Positions 8,110 to 16,586 of a stretch of 64,000 bases of DNA are shown here, piece after piece. Made by a program: the position numbers and the translations under genes. Each line of letters opens with the position of its first letter. Position 1 is the stretch's first letter. Source of the stretch: Actinomycetales bacterium (GTDB lineage Bacteria > Actinomycetota > Actinomycetes > Actinomycetales > Dermatophilaceae); contig JADJVX010000011.1 in the NCBI GenBank assembly GCA_016710385.1, positions 62,001-126,000 on the forward strand, read 5' to 3'. The notes beneath the pieces were generated by a model that was not told the DNA's origin, did no database searches, and saw only the letters and a list, made by a program, of their open reading frames with translations.

Positions 8110-8155
8110 GCGCGCTGAGCCGGCTCAGCGGCAGCCCGCGCGCTGAGCCGGCTCA
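8110..8155. repeat. Direct and inverted repeats after purM
   Basis: The 18-base unit GCGCGCTGAGCCGGCTCA occurs at 8110-8127 and 8138-8155. The first copy contains the perfect 16-bp palindrome GCTGAGCCGGCTCAGC (8114-8129). A partial third copy overlaps the purM stop. The array may end transcripts from purM and the convergent DUF3073 gene. Confidence 0.6.
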
Positions 8156-8251
8156 CCCGGCATCCGGGCGCGACAAAGCGCCCGATGTGGCTGCGGAACA
8201 GCCCGGTGGCGTCGCGAGAGACGCAGTGAGGTCGGCAGGAGGCTGGTCAGC

Positions 8252-8497
8252 TCATCGCTGCCCCGATGCCCACTTCCCGTAGTCGTCGTACACCGAGTCG
8301 GTGTCGGAGTCGTCCTCCGTCGCCCACTCGTCCTCCTCGTCATCGTCGGCATCGTCAGCCTCGACGGCTGCGAACCCTGATCGGAAGGTCGCACTGTGCA
8401 GTTCGCGCTCAAGCGCGCTCAGGTCGGTGTTGGGAGCGTTGTACTTGAGCTCCCGGGCAACCTTGGTCTGCTTGGCTTTGGCCCGGCCGCGCCCCAT
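8252..8497 (-). CDS. DUF3073 protein
   Basis: This 81-residue protein has the family's near-invariant N-terminus MGRGRAKAKQTKVARELKY, then NAPNTDLSALERELH. A very acidic middle (DDADDDEEDEW) and a YDDYGKW motif near the end follow. DUF3073 proteins are found only in actinobacteria, often beside purM as here. The basic head and acidic tail suggest nucleic-acid or ribosome contact, but the function is unknown. It is transcribed towards purM. Confidence 0.9.
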   Translation of the reverse strand: MGRGRAKAKQTKVARELKYNAPNTDLSALERELHSATFRSGFAAVEADDADDDEEDEWATEDDSDTDSVYDDYGKWASGQR

Positions 8498-8943
8498 GGC
8501 GTGACCCCCTCATGCGTCTGCCGGGGCGGCATCGCCAGGCCCGTTGCCCGTCTGGAACCTCCGACGGTCATCGGGTCGCCGCGGAGCGGCCCCGGGAAAT
8601 GTGTGTAATCGTGAGGGCAACGCTACCTGACGACGGACGTTCTGTCCGCCACGGCCGGACGAGGCGGCCCGTCAGGTGCCCTCCGATGCCTCTCCGATGC
8701 GCCGGCCATGCCCCGGGTGAGGCCCCGGGTGAGGCCCCGGTCATGTCGAGTGATTGGCCACCCGAGAGCTCACAGGGCACCGCCAGGGCTCCCGTTTCGC
8801 TCACGACACGCCGTGCAGTGTCCGCCATTCGGCCCCGAAGGCCACAAATCTATGCAGATCGCCCCAACTCATGGCAGAGTGTGAAGACCGCCGTCTGGGG
8901 CAAGACGGCGGATTTCCGTTGCACTGAAGGGGGTGCTGACGAG
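8498..8943. other. 446-bp spacer between the DUF3073 gene and bldC
   Basis: No convincing gene is seen. An open plus-strand frame runs through part of it into bldC, but its composition and lack of family features argue against translation. It contains a 12-bp tandem repeat (GCCCCGGGTGAG twice, then a partial copy, 8710-8740). The last 60 bp hold a 9-bp hairpin described separately. The length and AT-richer end (8845-8945) suggest a regulated bldC promoter. Confidence 0.5.
8888..8911 (+). promoter_or_regulatory. Hairpin in the bldC leader
   Basis: The perfect 9-bp inverted repeat CCGCCGTCT / AGACGGCGG has a six-base loop and ends 32 bp before the bldC ATG. It may form in the leader RNA or be a protein-binding site. 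No matching riboswitch class is recognised. Confidence 0.45.
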
Positions 8944-9132
8944 ATGACGTCACAGGGGGACGAGCGCGAGAGCCTGCTAACTCCAGGGGAGGTAGCTGCG
9001 CTGTTTCGCGTAGATCCGAAGACGGTAACTCGCTGGGCCAAAGCAGGGAAGCTCACGGCCATCCGCACGCTGGGGGGGCATCGGCGCTATCGCAGCGCCG
9101 AGGTCCACCGCCTGCTTGCGGGTGAGTCCTAG
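8944..9132 (+). CDS. bldC: BldC-family MerR-like DNA-binding protein
   Basis: This 62-residue protein consists almost wholly of a winged-helix MerR-type DNA-binding domain: LLTPGEVAALFRVDPKTVTRWAKAGKLTAIRTLGGHRRYR. In Streptomyces, BldC controls the onset of development by binding direct repeats cooperatively. In non-sporulating actinobacteria its role is less clear. The ATG at 8944 matches the length of known BldC proteins (about 68). It ends 5 bp from the convergent PspC-domain gene. Confidence 0.9.
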   Translation: MTSQGDERESLLTPGEVAALFRVDPKTVTRWAKAGKLTAIRTLGGHRRYRSAEVHRLLAGES

Positions 9133-9137
9133 AGACA

Positions 9138-9461
9138 TCAACGCCGCGCGTCGCTCTGGGATTCGGATGAATCCTGGGGCGACGCGGGGTATGCCGTGGT
9201 GGCCGTAGGGGTCTGCCACGGGTTGGGGACGGGAGCGCTCAAGGGGGCGCTCGAGTCTTCGGGCATGAGAGCCCAGGCAATCGGGTAAGCGAGTAGTTGC
9301 GACCCCGGAAGTGCGACCATCAGTGTCACGACAAGGATGCGCACCAGCCAGGGATCCCAGCCGAAGCGACGGGCGATGCCGGCGCACACGCCGGCCAACA
9401 GGCGTCCGTCCTTGGGTCGGGTCAACCCCTGGTCCGCGAATGCGGTGTGGATGGCGTTCAT
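9138..9461 (-). CDS. PspC-domain membrane protein
   Basis: This 107-residue protein has a PspC domain (about 12-70): LTRPKDGRLLAGVCAGIARRFGWDPWLVRILVV, one amphipathic or membrane helix, then LLAYPIAWALMPED. PspC proteins in proteobacteria sense envelope stress; in actinobacteria they occur as small stand-alone proteins of unknown role. The C-terminal 40 residues are Pro/Ser/Thr-rich and probably disordered. ATG 9461 was chosen over an upstream start because it places the domain at the usual distance from the N-terminus. Confidence 0.85.
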   Translation of the reverse strand: MNAIHTAFADQGLTRPKDGRLLAGVCAGIARRFGWDPWLVRILVVTLMVALPGSQLLAYPIAWALMPEDSSAPLSAPVPNPWQTPTATTAYPASPQDSSESQSDARR

Positions 9462-9628
9462 GGCGTGCCTCTCGGTGAGTTGTGCTGCCCGGCGCACTGC
9501 AGTCCGCTGCGCGTCCGGCTGATGTCCTCAGCCTGCTGCGCGGGGTATGCCGTGCACCATCGGGGTTGCGCCTGCCTGCTCCCTGGCTGACCCTGACGGT
9601 TGTCGGGGGCGACGCCTAGAGTGGGCCC

Positions 9629-10897
9629 GTGAGTGAACCCACGGGCCGGGCCCGCACCGCATACCCGTCTGCATCGGGGTCAGGAGATCTCGAGCGCCGT
9701 CCGTTGTGGATCGGGCTCGCGTCCGGGAGTGTCCGACGGCTCGTGACGGTGCTCGTCACGGCGGCCGTGAGCGTCATGGTCCTGGTGTGGGCTTTCCATG
9801 CCCTCAGCTCCTTCCTGTTCCTGTTGCTGCTCGCGTGGCTGCTGTCGATCGCCATGGAGCCGATGGTCGCGTGGCTGATCCGGTCAGGGGTCAAACGGGG
9901 GGCAGCCTCGGGGATCGTGCTGTTCGGCATGATGCTGCTCTCCCTCGGCGTGGGCGCGTTGTTCGGGCAGGTCTTCGTCGGCCAGGCTCAGCAGCTCAAG
10001 GAGGCTTTCCCCGGCGCCGTGAGCCAGGCCGTGCAATGGGTCAACCAGACCTTCGACACGTCGTTCAACATCGACCAGATCTATGCCAACCTCCAGCTCA
10101 CCCCCGAGCGGGTGGCTCAGCTGGCGCAGCAATACGGCGGGGGGCTGCTCGGCGTTTTCGGCACGGCGCTGACGGTCTTCGCGCAGTTGGTGACGATCCT
10201 CGTTTTCGCCTACTACCTGTCCGCCGACAGCATCCGGCTGCGGCAGGTGATCGGGTCCTGGCTGCCGCGGCGTTACCAGCCGGTGCTGCTGACCATCTGG
10301 ACCATCACCGTGGACAAGACCGGTGGCTATGTCGTCTCCAAGCTCATCCTCGCCCTGCTGTCGGCGCTGTTCCATTGCCTGTTCTTCTGGGCGATCCAGA
10401 TCCCGTTCTGGCTGCCGCTGGGCGTCCTCGCCGGCGTGGTCGGCCAGTTCGTGCCGATCATCGGCACCTACATCGGGGTAATCCTCCCGGCCCTGTTCAC
10501 CCTGTTGGATCAGCCGATCAAGGTTGTCTACATCGTCATCTTCGCGACGATCTTCCAGCAGATCGAGAGCTACTGGTTCACCCCCAAGGTGAGCAACAAG
10601 ACGATGGACATCCATCCGGCGGTGGCGCTGGCCGCGGTGTTCGTCGGGGTGGGCTTGTTCGGCCCGGTAGGGGCGCTGATCGGCATCCCGGTCACCGCGG
10701 CCGCGCTGGCCATCATCGATTCGTTGCGGCGCCAACACGAGCTCATGCCCGAGCTGTCCGCGCTGCAGGACGACGACGGTGAGGTCCCGACCCAAGAGGA
10801 AGTCGTCGAGCTCGTCGCGGAGGCTCGAGCCACCATCGACCGCGAGGAGGCGCCCGACCAGGTGGTCGACTCGGCACCACCCAGCGAGGCGCGCTAA
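9629..10897 (+). CDS. AI-2E family transporter (PerM/TqsA-like)
   Basis: This 422-residue integral membrane protein has about eight helices. The first pair is at about 35-80 (VLVTAAVSVMVLVWAFHALSSF, FLLLLAWLLSIAM). A long extracellular helical region (about 115-165) precedes further helices from about 170. The family signature region VGQFVPIIGTYIGVILPAL is at about 270-290. The name comes from E. coli TqsA, linked to AI-2 export. Other members move different solutes, so the substrate is uncertain. The hydrolase gene starts 3 bp after its stop, suggesting an operon. Confidence 0.85.
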   Translation: MSEPTGRARTAYPSASGSGDLERRPLWIGLASGSVRRLVTVLVTAAVSVMVLVWAFHALSSFLFLLLLAWLLSIAMEPMVAWLIRSGVKRGAASGIVLFGMMLLSLGVGALFGQVFVGQAQQLKEAFPGAVSQAVQWVNQTFDTSFNIDQIYANLQLTPERVAQLAQQYGGGLLGVFGTALTVFAQLVTILVFAYYLSADSIRLRQVIGSWLPRRYQPVLLTIWTITVDKTGGYVVSKLILALLSALFHCLFFWAIQIPFWLPLGVLAGVVGQFVPIIGTYIGVILPALFTLLDQPIKVVYIVIFATIFQQIESYWFTPKVSNKTMDIHPAVALAAVFVGVGLFGPVGALIGIPVTAAALAIIDSLRRQHELMPELSALQDDDGEVPTQEEVVELVAEARATIDREEAPDQVVDSAPPSEAR

Positions 10898-10900
10898 GGC

Positions 10901-11719
10901 ATGGACAATCCCGAGATCGGCCAGAGCATCGTCGCTGCGGGCATCCGGACCAACTACCACCGCTCGGGCGCGGGAGACCCGGTCCTGCTCATCCACGGCT
11001 CCGGTCCCGGGGTCAGCGCCTGGGCCAACTGGCGGTTGACCATCCCCGACCTCGCGCAGCGGCTCGACGTCATCGCCCCCGACATCGTCGGCTTCGGGTT
11101 CACCGATCGGCCGGAGGGCTTCGCCTATGGCCTGCAGTCCTGGCGGCGGCACCTCATCGGGGTGGCCGATGCTCTCGGCCTGGAGCGTTTCGCCATCGTC
11201 GGCAACTCCTTCGGTGGCGGTCTCGCGGTCTCGATGGCCGTGCATCACCCCGACCGGGTGTCCAAGCTGGTCCTCATGGGCGCCTGCGGAGTGTCCTTCC
11301 CGATCACGCCCGGACTCGACGCCGTCTGGGGGTATGAGCCATCCCTGGCGGCGATGCGCGCATTGCTCGACATCTTCGCCTACGACCGTTCGCTGGTCAG
11401 CGACGAGTTGGCCCAACTGCGTTACGCCGCCTCAATCCGCCCAGGGTTCCAGGAGTCGTTCTCGGCGATGTTCCCCGCTCCCCGACAGCAGGGTGTCGAC
11501 GGGTTGGCCACCCCCGAAGACCAGATCCGCGAGCTGCGCCAACCCACCCTCATCGTCCATGGCCGCGACGACCAGGTCATTCCGTTGGACAACGCTTATC
11601 GATTCCTGCAACTCATCGATGACGCCCGCCTGCACGTCTTCGGTCGCTGCGGGCACTGGACCCAGATCGAGCACGCCGCGGCGTTCAACCGTCTGGTGCT
11701 CGACTTCCTCACCAGCTGA
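10901..11719 (+). CDS. Alpha/beta hydrolase of the meta-cleavage-product type
   Basis: This 272-residue enzyme has the full catalytic set: oxyanion loop LLIHGSGPGVSAWANW, nucleophile elbow GNSFGGG (Ser about 107), acid in VHGRDDQVIP and His in GRCGHWTQIEH. HGSGPG plus SAWANW is characteristic of carbon-carbon hydrolases such as XylF/DmpD/TodF, which cleave ring-fission products of aromatics. No ring-cleavage dioxygenase is in the window, so the exact substrate is unproven. It lies 3 bp after the transporter and 15 bp before a CoA ligase, suggesting one operon. Confidence 0.85.
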   Translation: MDNPEIGQSIVAAGIRTNYHRSGAGDPVLLIHGSGPGVSAWANWRLTIPDLAQRLDVIAPDIVGFGFTDRPEGFAYGLQSWRRHLIGVADALGLERFAIVGNSFGGGLAVSMAVHHPDRVSKLVLMGACGVSFPITPGLDAVWGYEPSLAAMRALLDIFAYDRSLVSDELAQLRYAASIRPGFQESFSAMFPAPRQQGVDGLATPEDQIRELRQPTLIVHGRDDQVIPLDNAYRFLQLIDDARLHVFGRCGHWTQIEHAAAFNRLVLDFLTS

Positions 11720-11734
11720 AGCAGGATCGCGCAG

Positions 11735-13354
11735 GTGTCGCCGCAGCCGCAGTCGCAGCCGCCCCGTGCCGACGCGCCGGAGCCGTTCAACCTCACGGCA
11801 TACTGCCTCGCGCCGGCACCCCAGCGCCCGCCCGACCGGGTCGGACTCATCGTCATCCACGACGCCGACGCGCCCTTGGCGGAGGCCGAGCAGTGGACCT
11901 TCGGGCGGCTCGACGTGGCGGTGCGCCAGGTGGCCGCGGGGTTGCTCGCGGAGGGGGTGCGGCCCGGCGAGCGGGTGCTCCTGCGACTGGGCAACACCAG
12001 CGACGCCGCTCTGCTGTTCTTTGGCGCGATGGCCGCCGGCATCGTCGCCGTGCCCACGTCCTCGATGCTCACCGCCGACGAGGTTGCGTTCGTCGTGGGC
12101 GACGCCGAGCCGGCGCTCGTCGCCGTCGCCCCAGAGCTGGCCGCTGCCCTCCCGGCTGGGGTGCGCGCCGTCGGGCCCGCGCAGATCGTCGGCTGGCTGC
12201 GCGATGCCGACCCGACGGCATACCGGATGGCTTCGCCGGAAGAGCCCGCCTTCCTCGTCTACACCTCCGGCACCACGGGCGAGCCCAAGGGGGTGCTGCA
12301 CGCGCACCGCTCCGCGTGGGGGCGACGGCCCATGTATGCCGGGTGGCTCGGGGTCGGTCCGGGAGACACGCTGCTGCACGCGGGGGCCTTCAACTGGACC
12401 TACACCCTCGGGGTGGGGCTCACCGATCCCTGGGCCAACGGCGCAACCGGGGCGATCTACAACGGTCCGAAGGATCCGTCGGTGTGGGGGCGCCTGATCG
12501 AGCGGTGCAGCGCAACGATTTTCGCTGCCGTGCCCGGTGTCTATCGCCAACTGCTGGCCCACCACGGCGTCGACGGGGTCGATCTGGCGACCCTGCGGCA
12601 TGGGCTCACGGCGGGTGAGGCGCTCAGTCCGGAGTTGCATGCCGCCTGGGTGGCGCAGACCGGCCGGCCGCTCTACGAAGCCCTCGGGATGAGCGAGATC
12701 TCGACCTACATCTCTGCCGGCCCGGACGTGCCGACCCGGGTGGGTTCCCCCGGTCGGCCGCAGCCGGGGCGACGGGTCGCCATCCTGCCGACCGACGGGC
12801 CGCCGGAGCCGCTGCCCGCGGGGGAGACCGGCCTGTTGGCGGTGCATCGCAGCGACCCGGGGCTCATGCTCGGCTATTGGCGGCGGCCCGACGAAGATGC
12901 GCGGGCCTATCGCGGCGAGTGGTTCGTGGGGGGCGACCTCGCGCATCTGGACCCCGACGGCTATGTCATCCACCACGGGCGAGCCGACGACGTCATGAAC
13001 GCCCAGGGCTACCGGGTCTCGCCCCAGGAGGTCGAGCGGGTGCTTGCCGGCGCCCCGGGGGTCGGCGACGTCGGGGTGACCGAGGTCGAGGCCCGCCCCG
13101 GAGTGCGGATCATCGTGGCGTTCGTCGTGCCCCGGGTGGGCGCAGTGGCGCCGGCAGACGACGGTGACCGGACGGCATACCGGCAGGCGATCCTCACGTA
13201 TGCCGCGCAGCACCTGGCGGCCTACAAGGTGCCGCGGGCCGTCGTCGTCATGGCCGAGTTGCCGCGCACGGCCAACGGCAAGATCCTGCGGCGCGAACTG
13301 CCCGCGTGGTGGGACTCCTCCGCGGCGACCTCGCCGGGTGGAACCCCGTCCTGA
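11735..13354 (+). CDS. AMP-forming acyl- or aryl-CoA ligase
   Basis: This 539-residue ANL-superfamily enzyme has the P-loop motif LVYTSGTTGEPKG (about 172-184), A5-type YEALGMSEIS (about 312), WFVGGDLAHLDPDGYVIHHGRADD (about 395) and the C-terminal lysine in NGKILRREL (about 513). It should activate a carboxylate with ATP and transfer it to CoA. The overall pattern resembles benzoate/acetate-type ligases. Neighbouring genes suggest an aromatic or unusual acid substrate. The start is GTG 11735. A double hairpin follows the gene. Confidence 0.88.
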   Translation: MSPQPQSQPPRADAPEPFNLTAYCLAPAPQRPPDRVGLIVIHDADAPLAEAEQWTFGRLDVAVRQVAAGLLAEGVRPGERVLLRLGNTSDAALLFFGAMAAGIVAVPTSSMLTADEVAFVVGDAEPALVAVAPELAAALPAGVRAVGPAQIVGWLRDADPTAYRMASPEEPAFLVYTSGTTGEPKGVLHAHRSAWGRRPMYAGWLGVGPGDTLLHAGAFNWTYTLGVGLTDPWANGATGAIYNGPKDPSVWGRLIERCSATIFAAVPGVYRQLLAHHGVDGVDLATLRHGLTAGEALSPELHAAWVAQTGRPLYEALGMSEISTYISAGPDVPTRVGSPGRPQPGRRVAILPTDGPPEPLPAGETGLLAVHRSDPGLMLGYWRRPDEDARAYRGEWFVGGDLAHLDPDGYVIHHGRADDVMNAQGYRVSPQEVERVLAGAPGVGDVGVTEVEARPGVRIIVAFVVPRVGAVAPADDGDRTAYRQAILTYAAQHLAAYKVPRAVVVMAELPRTANGKILRRELPAWWDSSAATSPGGTPS

Positions 13355-13505
13355 CCCGGCCTCGTGAGGGAGCCGCCCTGCGCGGTGCGCCCAGTCTCAG
13401 GCGGCTGCCGGGGATCACACTGGGGCCGAGGATCGCAGCAGCGCGCTCGGCCACGTCGCCCGGGATGGCAATGCCGACGACGATAGGCGCCGACGGCGAG
13501 AGTGA

Positions 13506-13537
13506 GCCACCCCGCCGCCAGCAGGCGGCGGGGTGGC
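13506..13537. terminator. Perfect 14-bp hairpin (bidirectional terminator)
   Basis: GCCACCCCGCCGCC pairs perfectly with 13524-13537 around an AGCA loop. It lies between the convergent CoA ligase and permease genes. No T-tract follows, which is usual for actinobacterial terminators. Confidence 0.7.
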
Positions 13538-13553
13538 AACCCATCTTGAGAAG

Positions 13554-13585
13554 GCCAGCGGTGCCGACTCGGCGGCACCGCTGGC
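13554..13585. terminator. Perfect 13-bp hairpin (second terminator)
   Basis: GCCAGCGGTGCCG pairs with CGGCACCGCTGGC around a six-base loop, 17 bp after the preceding hairpin and 18 bp before the permease stop codon. It probably serves the minus-strand permease gene. Confidence 0.7.
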
Positions 13586-13602
13586 GTGGCTACCGGCCGG
13601 AG

Positions 13603-15174
13603 CTATGAGTCGTGGATCGGTGAGTCTCCCGTCGTCGAGTGGGGGCCGGGGTGCGAGAAGTCCGGGGCGGGGATGTCGTGGGCACCGCGGGCCAACCGGG
13701 AGTTGTTCTTGCTGTAGAGGAAGTAGATGACCAGGCCAATGATCATCCAGATGAAGAACCGGACCCAGGTCTCGGCGGGGAGGGTGAGCATGAGGTAGAG
13801 CGACGCGGCAGCCGCGAGATACGGAATGAACGGGTTGCCCGGGACCTGGAAGGCCCGCTTGAGGTCAGGGCGGCGACGCCGCAGCACCGGGATCGACAGC
13901 GACACCAGGCAGAACGCCGAGAGCGTGCCGATGTTGACCATTTCTTCGAGCTTGCCGATCGGGGTGAAAGCGGCGATGCAGGCGACGATCGCGCCGATGA
14001 TGACCGTGATCTTGACCGGGGTGCCGGTCTTGGGGTTGGTCGTGCCCAGCCACTTCGGCAGTAGCCAGTCGCGGCTCATCGCGAAGACCACCCGACTGGC
14101 GCCGATGAGCAGGGTCATGACGACGGTCGTGAGGCCGGCGACCGCGCCGGCAGAGATGAGGGTGGCATAGCCACCCTTGCCCACCGACTCGAAGGCGGTG
14201 GCGAGCGAGGCCTTCACCGAGATCTCGTTGTAGGGGAGCATGCCGGTGATGACGAGGGTGACCGCGACATAGAGCAGGGTGCAGATGATCAGCGAGCCGA
14301 TGATGCCGATGGGCAGGTCACGCTGCGGGTTCTTGGCCTCTTCGGCAGTGGTGGCCACGACGTCGAAACCGATGTAGGCGAAGAACACCAGCGACGCGCC
14401 GGCGAAGATCCCCATGACACCGAAGGTGGTCGGCTGGATGCCGAAGATGGTCTGCAGCAGCGGCGAGGTCCACACGTTGTGTCCGGCCTCGGCGGCGGGC
14501 ACAGCCGGCGGGATGAACGGCGAGTAGTTCTTCGTGTTGATGAAGCCGATGCCCGCGAAGATGACGAACAGGACGACGAAGAGCTTGATCGCAACGAGCA
14601 CGAGGTTGACGCGCATCGACTCCTTGATGCCCTTAGCCACCAGGGCGGTGAGCACTGCGACCAGCAGCAGGGCCGGCAGGTCGAAGCTCGACCCATAGGC
14701 AACGCTCTCGGGGATCGTGACGCCGAGGTGACCGAGGAAGACCCCGAGGTAAGCCGACCAGCCCTGCGCCACGACGCTCGCTCCAAGCATGAGTTCCAGG
14801 AGCAGGTCCCAGCCGATGATCCACGCGACGAACTCGCCGAGGGTGGCATACGAGAAGGTGTATGCCGAGCCACTCACCGGCACGGTCGACGCGAACTCGG
14901 CGTAGCAGAGCGCAGCCAGGCCACACGCGATGGCGGCGATGACGAAGCTGATGACAATCGACGGACCGGCCACGGTCGCGGCCGCTCGGCCGGTCAACGT
15001 GAAGATGCCCGCACCGATGATGACGCCGATGCCGAAGACCGTCAGGTCGAGCGCGCTGAGGCGCTTCTTGAGCGCGTACTCGGCCTCGGTTGTCTCGGCG
15101 ATCGACTGTTCGATGGTCTTGGTGCGGAAGATCCCGGTGGTGCGTTGGTGCCTGGGTGGCGAGGCGGTGCTCAT
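13603..15174 (-). CDS. APC-family amino-acid permease
   Basis: This 523-residue permease has about 12 membrane segments. The first carries the substrate-binding GIGVIIGAGIFTLTG (about 47-61). SGSAYTFSYATLGEFVAWIIGWDLLLE follows at about 101-128, then FFAYIGFDVVATTAEEAKNPQRDLPIGI (about 257-284). These motifs fit the cationic-amino-acid/YfnA branch of the APC family. The N-terminal 40 residues are cytosolic and hydrophilic. The substrate is probably an amino acid, identity unknown. It is monocistronic. Confidence 0.9.
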   Translation of the reverse strand: MSTASPPRHQRTTGIFRTKTIEQSIAETTEAEYALKKRLSALDLTVFGIGVIIGAGIFTLTGRAAATVAGPSIVISFVIAAIACGLAALCYAEFASTVPVSGSAYTFSYATLGEFVAWIIGWDLLLELMLGASVVAQGWSAYLGVFLGHLGVTIPESVAYGSSFDLPALLLVAVLTALVAKGIKESMRVNLVLVAIKLFVVLFVIFAGIGFINTKNYSPFIPPAVPAAEAGHNVWTSPLLQTIFGIQPTTFGVMGIFAGASLVFFAYIGFDVVATTAEEAKNPQRDLPIGIIGSLIICTLLYVAVTLVITGMLPYNEISVKASLATAFESVGKGGYATLISAGAVAGLTTVVMTLLIGASRVVFAMSRDWLLPKWLGTTNPKTGTPVKITVIIGAIVACIAAFTPIGKLEEMVNIGTLSAFCLVSLSIPVLRRRRPDLKRAFQVPGNPFIPYLAAAASLYLMLTLPAETWVRFFIWMIIGLVIYFLYSKNNSRLARGAHDIPAPDFSHPGPHSTTGDSPIHDS

Positions 15175-15737
15175 GACTCACTCCGTCCGGTCGACGTGAC
15201 AGCTGGGAGGATTGCTGTGGGTCGACCGTAGCGGTGTGACCCCCATCACGCCAGACAAATCGTTCTTCGGGCAGCGATTGATATCACCTCAGTGGTGGTG
15301 GCTCGGCGAGGGTGCTGGCCACGGTGCGCAACCCGACCCACCACTGGTCGACGGGTCGGCGGGCCTCCCATTTCCTACGGGGCGAAGTCGACAAGGTCGG
15401 CCATTTCACGCAGCGGGGTGCACCGCATGCCGTGCGCCGCGCGGCCGCGATGGCCCGGGGTGGACGTCTTCGAGAGGGACTGGTGGCGCGAGGGGCGCAC
15501 CAAGAAGCTGCGGACCGTGTGGCTCTCGCCTGAAGTGGGGTCCAGCGATGAGGCCGTGGCCGAGGTCAAGGCGCTGCTCGGTGGGTCGGTGTTGGCCTCG
15601 CCGAAGCCCACCCGGCTCGTCCGGCGCATCCTGTCGCTGGATCCCGCTGGTCGCCGAACCGTTGCGCGATGCCACGGCATACCAGATGGTGTGCCGTGGA
15701 CACGAGGAGTCGAGCGCTACCCCAGCTCGGTGAGAGG
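15175..15737. other. 563-bp region holding only a decayed methyltransferase fragment
   Basis: No intact gene is supported. Short overlapping frames occur on both strands, but only the segment at about 15463-15648 has recognisable protein similarity (see the separate entry). The rest, 15175-15460, shows no promoter, RNA or repeat I can support. Confidence 0.6.
15463..15735 (+). pseudogene. Fragment of a type III (Mod-like) adenine DNA methyltransferase
   Basis: In one frame, about residues DVFERDWW..KKLRTVWLSP..EVKALLGGSVLASPKPTRLVRRIL match the stretch typical of type III methylases. There, R-T-hydrophobic-W is followed by a KxLLG segment and then (D/S)TPKPxxLIxRIL just before the FAGSGTT S-adenosylmethionine motif. 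Here that downstream motif is missing. The sequence after LSLDP goes out of frame, with possible continuation VAEPLRDATAYQMV in another frame. No N-terminal DPPY or Res partner is present. The match is from memory of the family, not a search. Confidence 0.55.
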
Positions 15738-16187
15738 TCAGTCGTCGCTGTACTTCTTCACAGTCGCAGTGATGACGGTCCCCTGAGCTACTTCAGTTCC
15801 TGCTGCCGGTTCCTGCGACACCACGACCCAGTTCGAGTCAAGAATCGGGATGCGGTGGGCACCCGTTGCGTCCTTTGCCACGCCGACGACAAGGCCCAGT
15901 CCACGCCACAGGTCTTGGGCGGACTGGTAGTCCTTCCCGACCGCACTGGGCACCTTGATCTTGGCGGACTGGGCGGATTGGGTCTGGACTGCAGTGACTG
16001 GTGCGGGCGCCGTGACCGTCGTTGTCGCGGTGCTGGTGACCGTCCTAGCGACGGTGGCGGTTTGGGTCACCGTCGTTGTGGTCGGGGTTGGGAAAGCGCC
16101 ACAGCCAGTTGCGAACGTGGCGACGGCGATGAGTCCGAGGGCGCCTCGGATCGACCGCCGCGTGGTCCATCGGCTGCCTTCGAGCAT
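15738..16187 (-). CDS. Lipoprotein with a single PASTA domain
   Basis: This 149-residue protein has a lipoprotein-type signal (GLIAVATFATGCG, Cys about 29), a Thr/Val-rich linker (about 33-70) and one PASTA domain (about 76-147). The PASTA features include KVPSAVGKDYQSAQDLWRGLGL and VVVSQEPAAGTEVAQGTVITATV. PASTA domains bind peptidoglycan in Ser/Thr kinases and PBPs. A stand-alone lipid-anchored one probably sits in the cell envelope. The start is ATG 16187. Confidence 0.8.
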   Translation of the reverse strand: MLEGSRWTTRRSIRGALGLIAVATFATGCGAFPTPTTTTVTQTATVARTVTSTATTTVTAPAPVTAVQTQSAQSAKIKVPSAVGKDYQSAQDLWRGLGLVVGVAKDATGAHRIPILDSNWVVVSQEPAAGTEVAQGTVITATVKKYSDD

Positions 16188-16332
16188 TCGAGAGTTCCTC
16201 CCCCTGGTGATGACTCCCCTGAGGGGCGCAACGAACCGAACCTACCTCAGCCGCAAGCGGCGGTCGCGGGCAGCTCCCCAAGGGCGGTTCAGGTGCGACT
16301 CCTCCAGCTCACGAGGTGCTCCACACACACGA

Positions 16333-16368
16333 ACGCCGCAGGGCCGGGTTGCGGCGCGCCTGCGGCGT
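16333..16368 (-). terminator. Hairpin after the tRNA operon
   Basis: The perfect 10-bp stem ACGCCGCAGG / CCTGCGGCGT encloses a 16-base loop. It lies 9 bp beyond the 3' CCA of tRNA-Phe on the minus strand, a sensible position for the end of the tRNA transcript. Confidence 0.55.
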
Positions 16369-16377
16369 GGTTGTTGC

Positions 16378-16454
16378 TGGTGGCCAGGGGCGGGGTCGAA
16401 CCGCCGACCTTCCGATTTTCAGTCGGACGCTCGTACCAACTGAGCTACCTGGCC
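16378..16454 (-). tRNA. tRNA-Phe (GAA)
   Basis: A complete cloverleaf. The acceptor GGCCAGG pairs with CCTGGCC and discriminator A follows. The anticodon stem TCCGA/TCGGA carries loop CTGAAAA, anticodon GAA. The T arm includes GGTTCGACCCC. The 3' CCA is encoded (16378-16380). It is the last gene of the Glu-Asp-Phe cluster. Confidence 0.97.
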
Positions 16455-16479
16455 CGGCGCTTCTCCTCGTGAGAGAAGC

Positions 16480-16556
16480 TGGCGACCCCGACGGGACTCG
16501 AACCCGCGACCTCCGCCGTGACAGGGCGGCGCGCTAACCAACTGCGCTACGGGGCC
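16480..16556 (-). tRNA. tRNA-Asp (GTC)
   Basis: The acceptor GGCCCCG pairs with CGGGGTC with discriminator G. The anticodon loop CTGTCAC sits in a CGCC/GGCG-type stem, anticodon GTC. The T loop is GGTTCGAGTCC. CCA is encoded (16480-16482). The spacer to tRNA-Phe is 25 bp. Confidence 0.97.
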
Positions 16557-16586
16557 TTGCGGTGCAAGACCGATGCTGCAACTGCG

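Noticed and set aside
6402..8156. A 584-residue minus-strand frame over purF and purM
   Set aside because: It is antisense to two certain enzymes and shows no family features.
13506..13585. Riboswitch controlling the amino-acid permease
   Set aside because: The two hairpins lie at the 3' end of the permease gene, not in its leader, and are simple perfect stems as expected for terminators.
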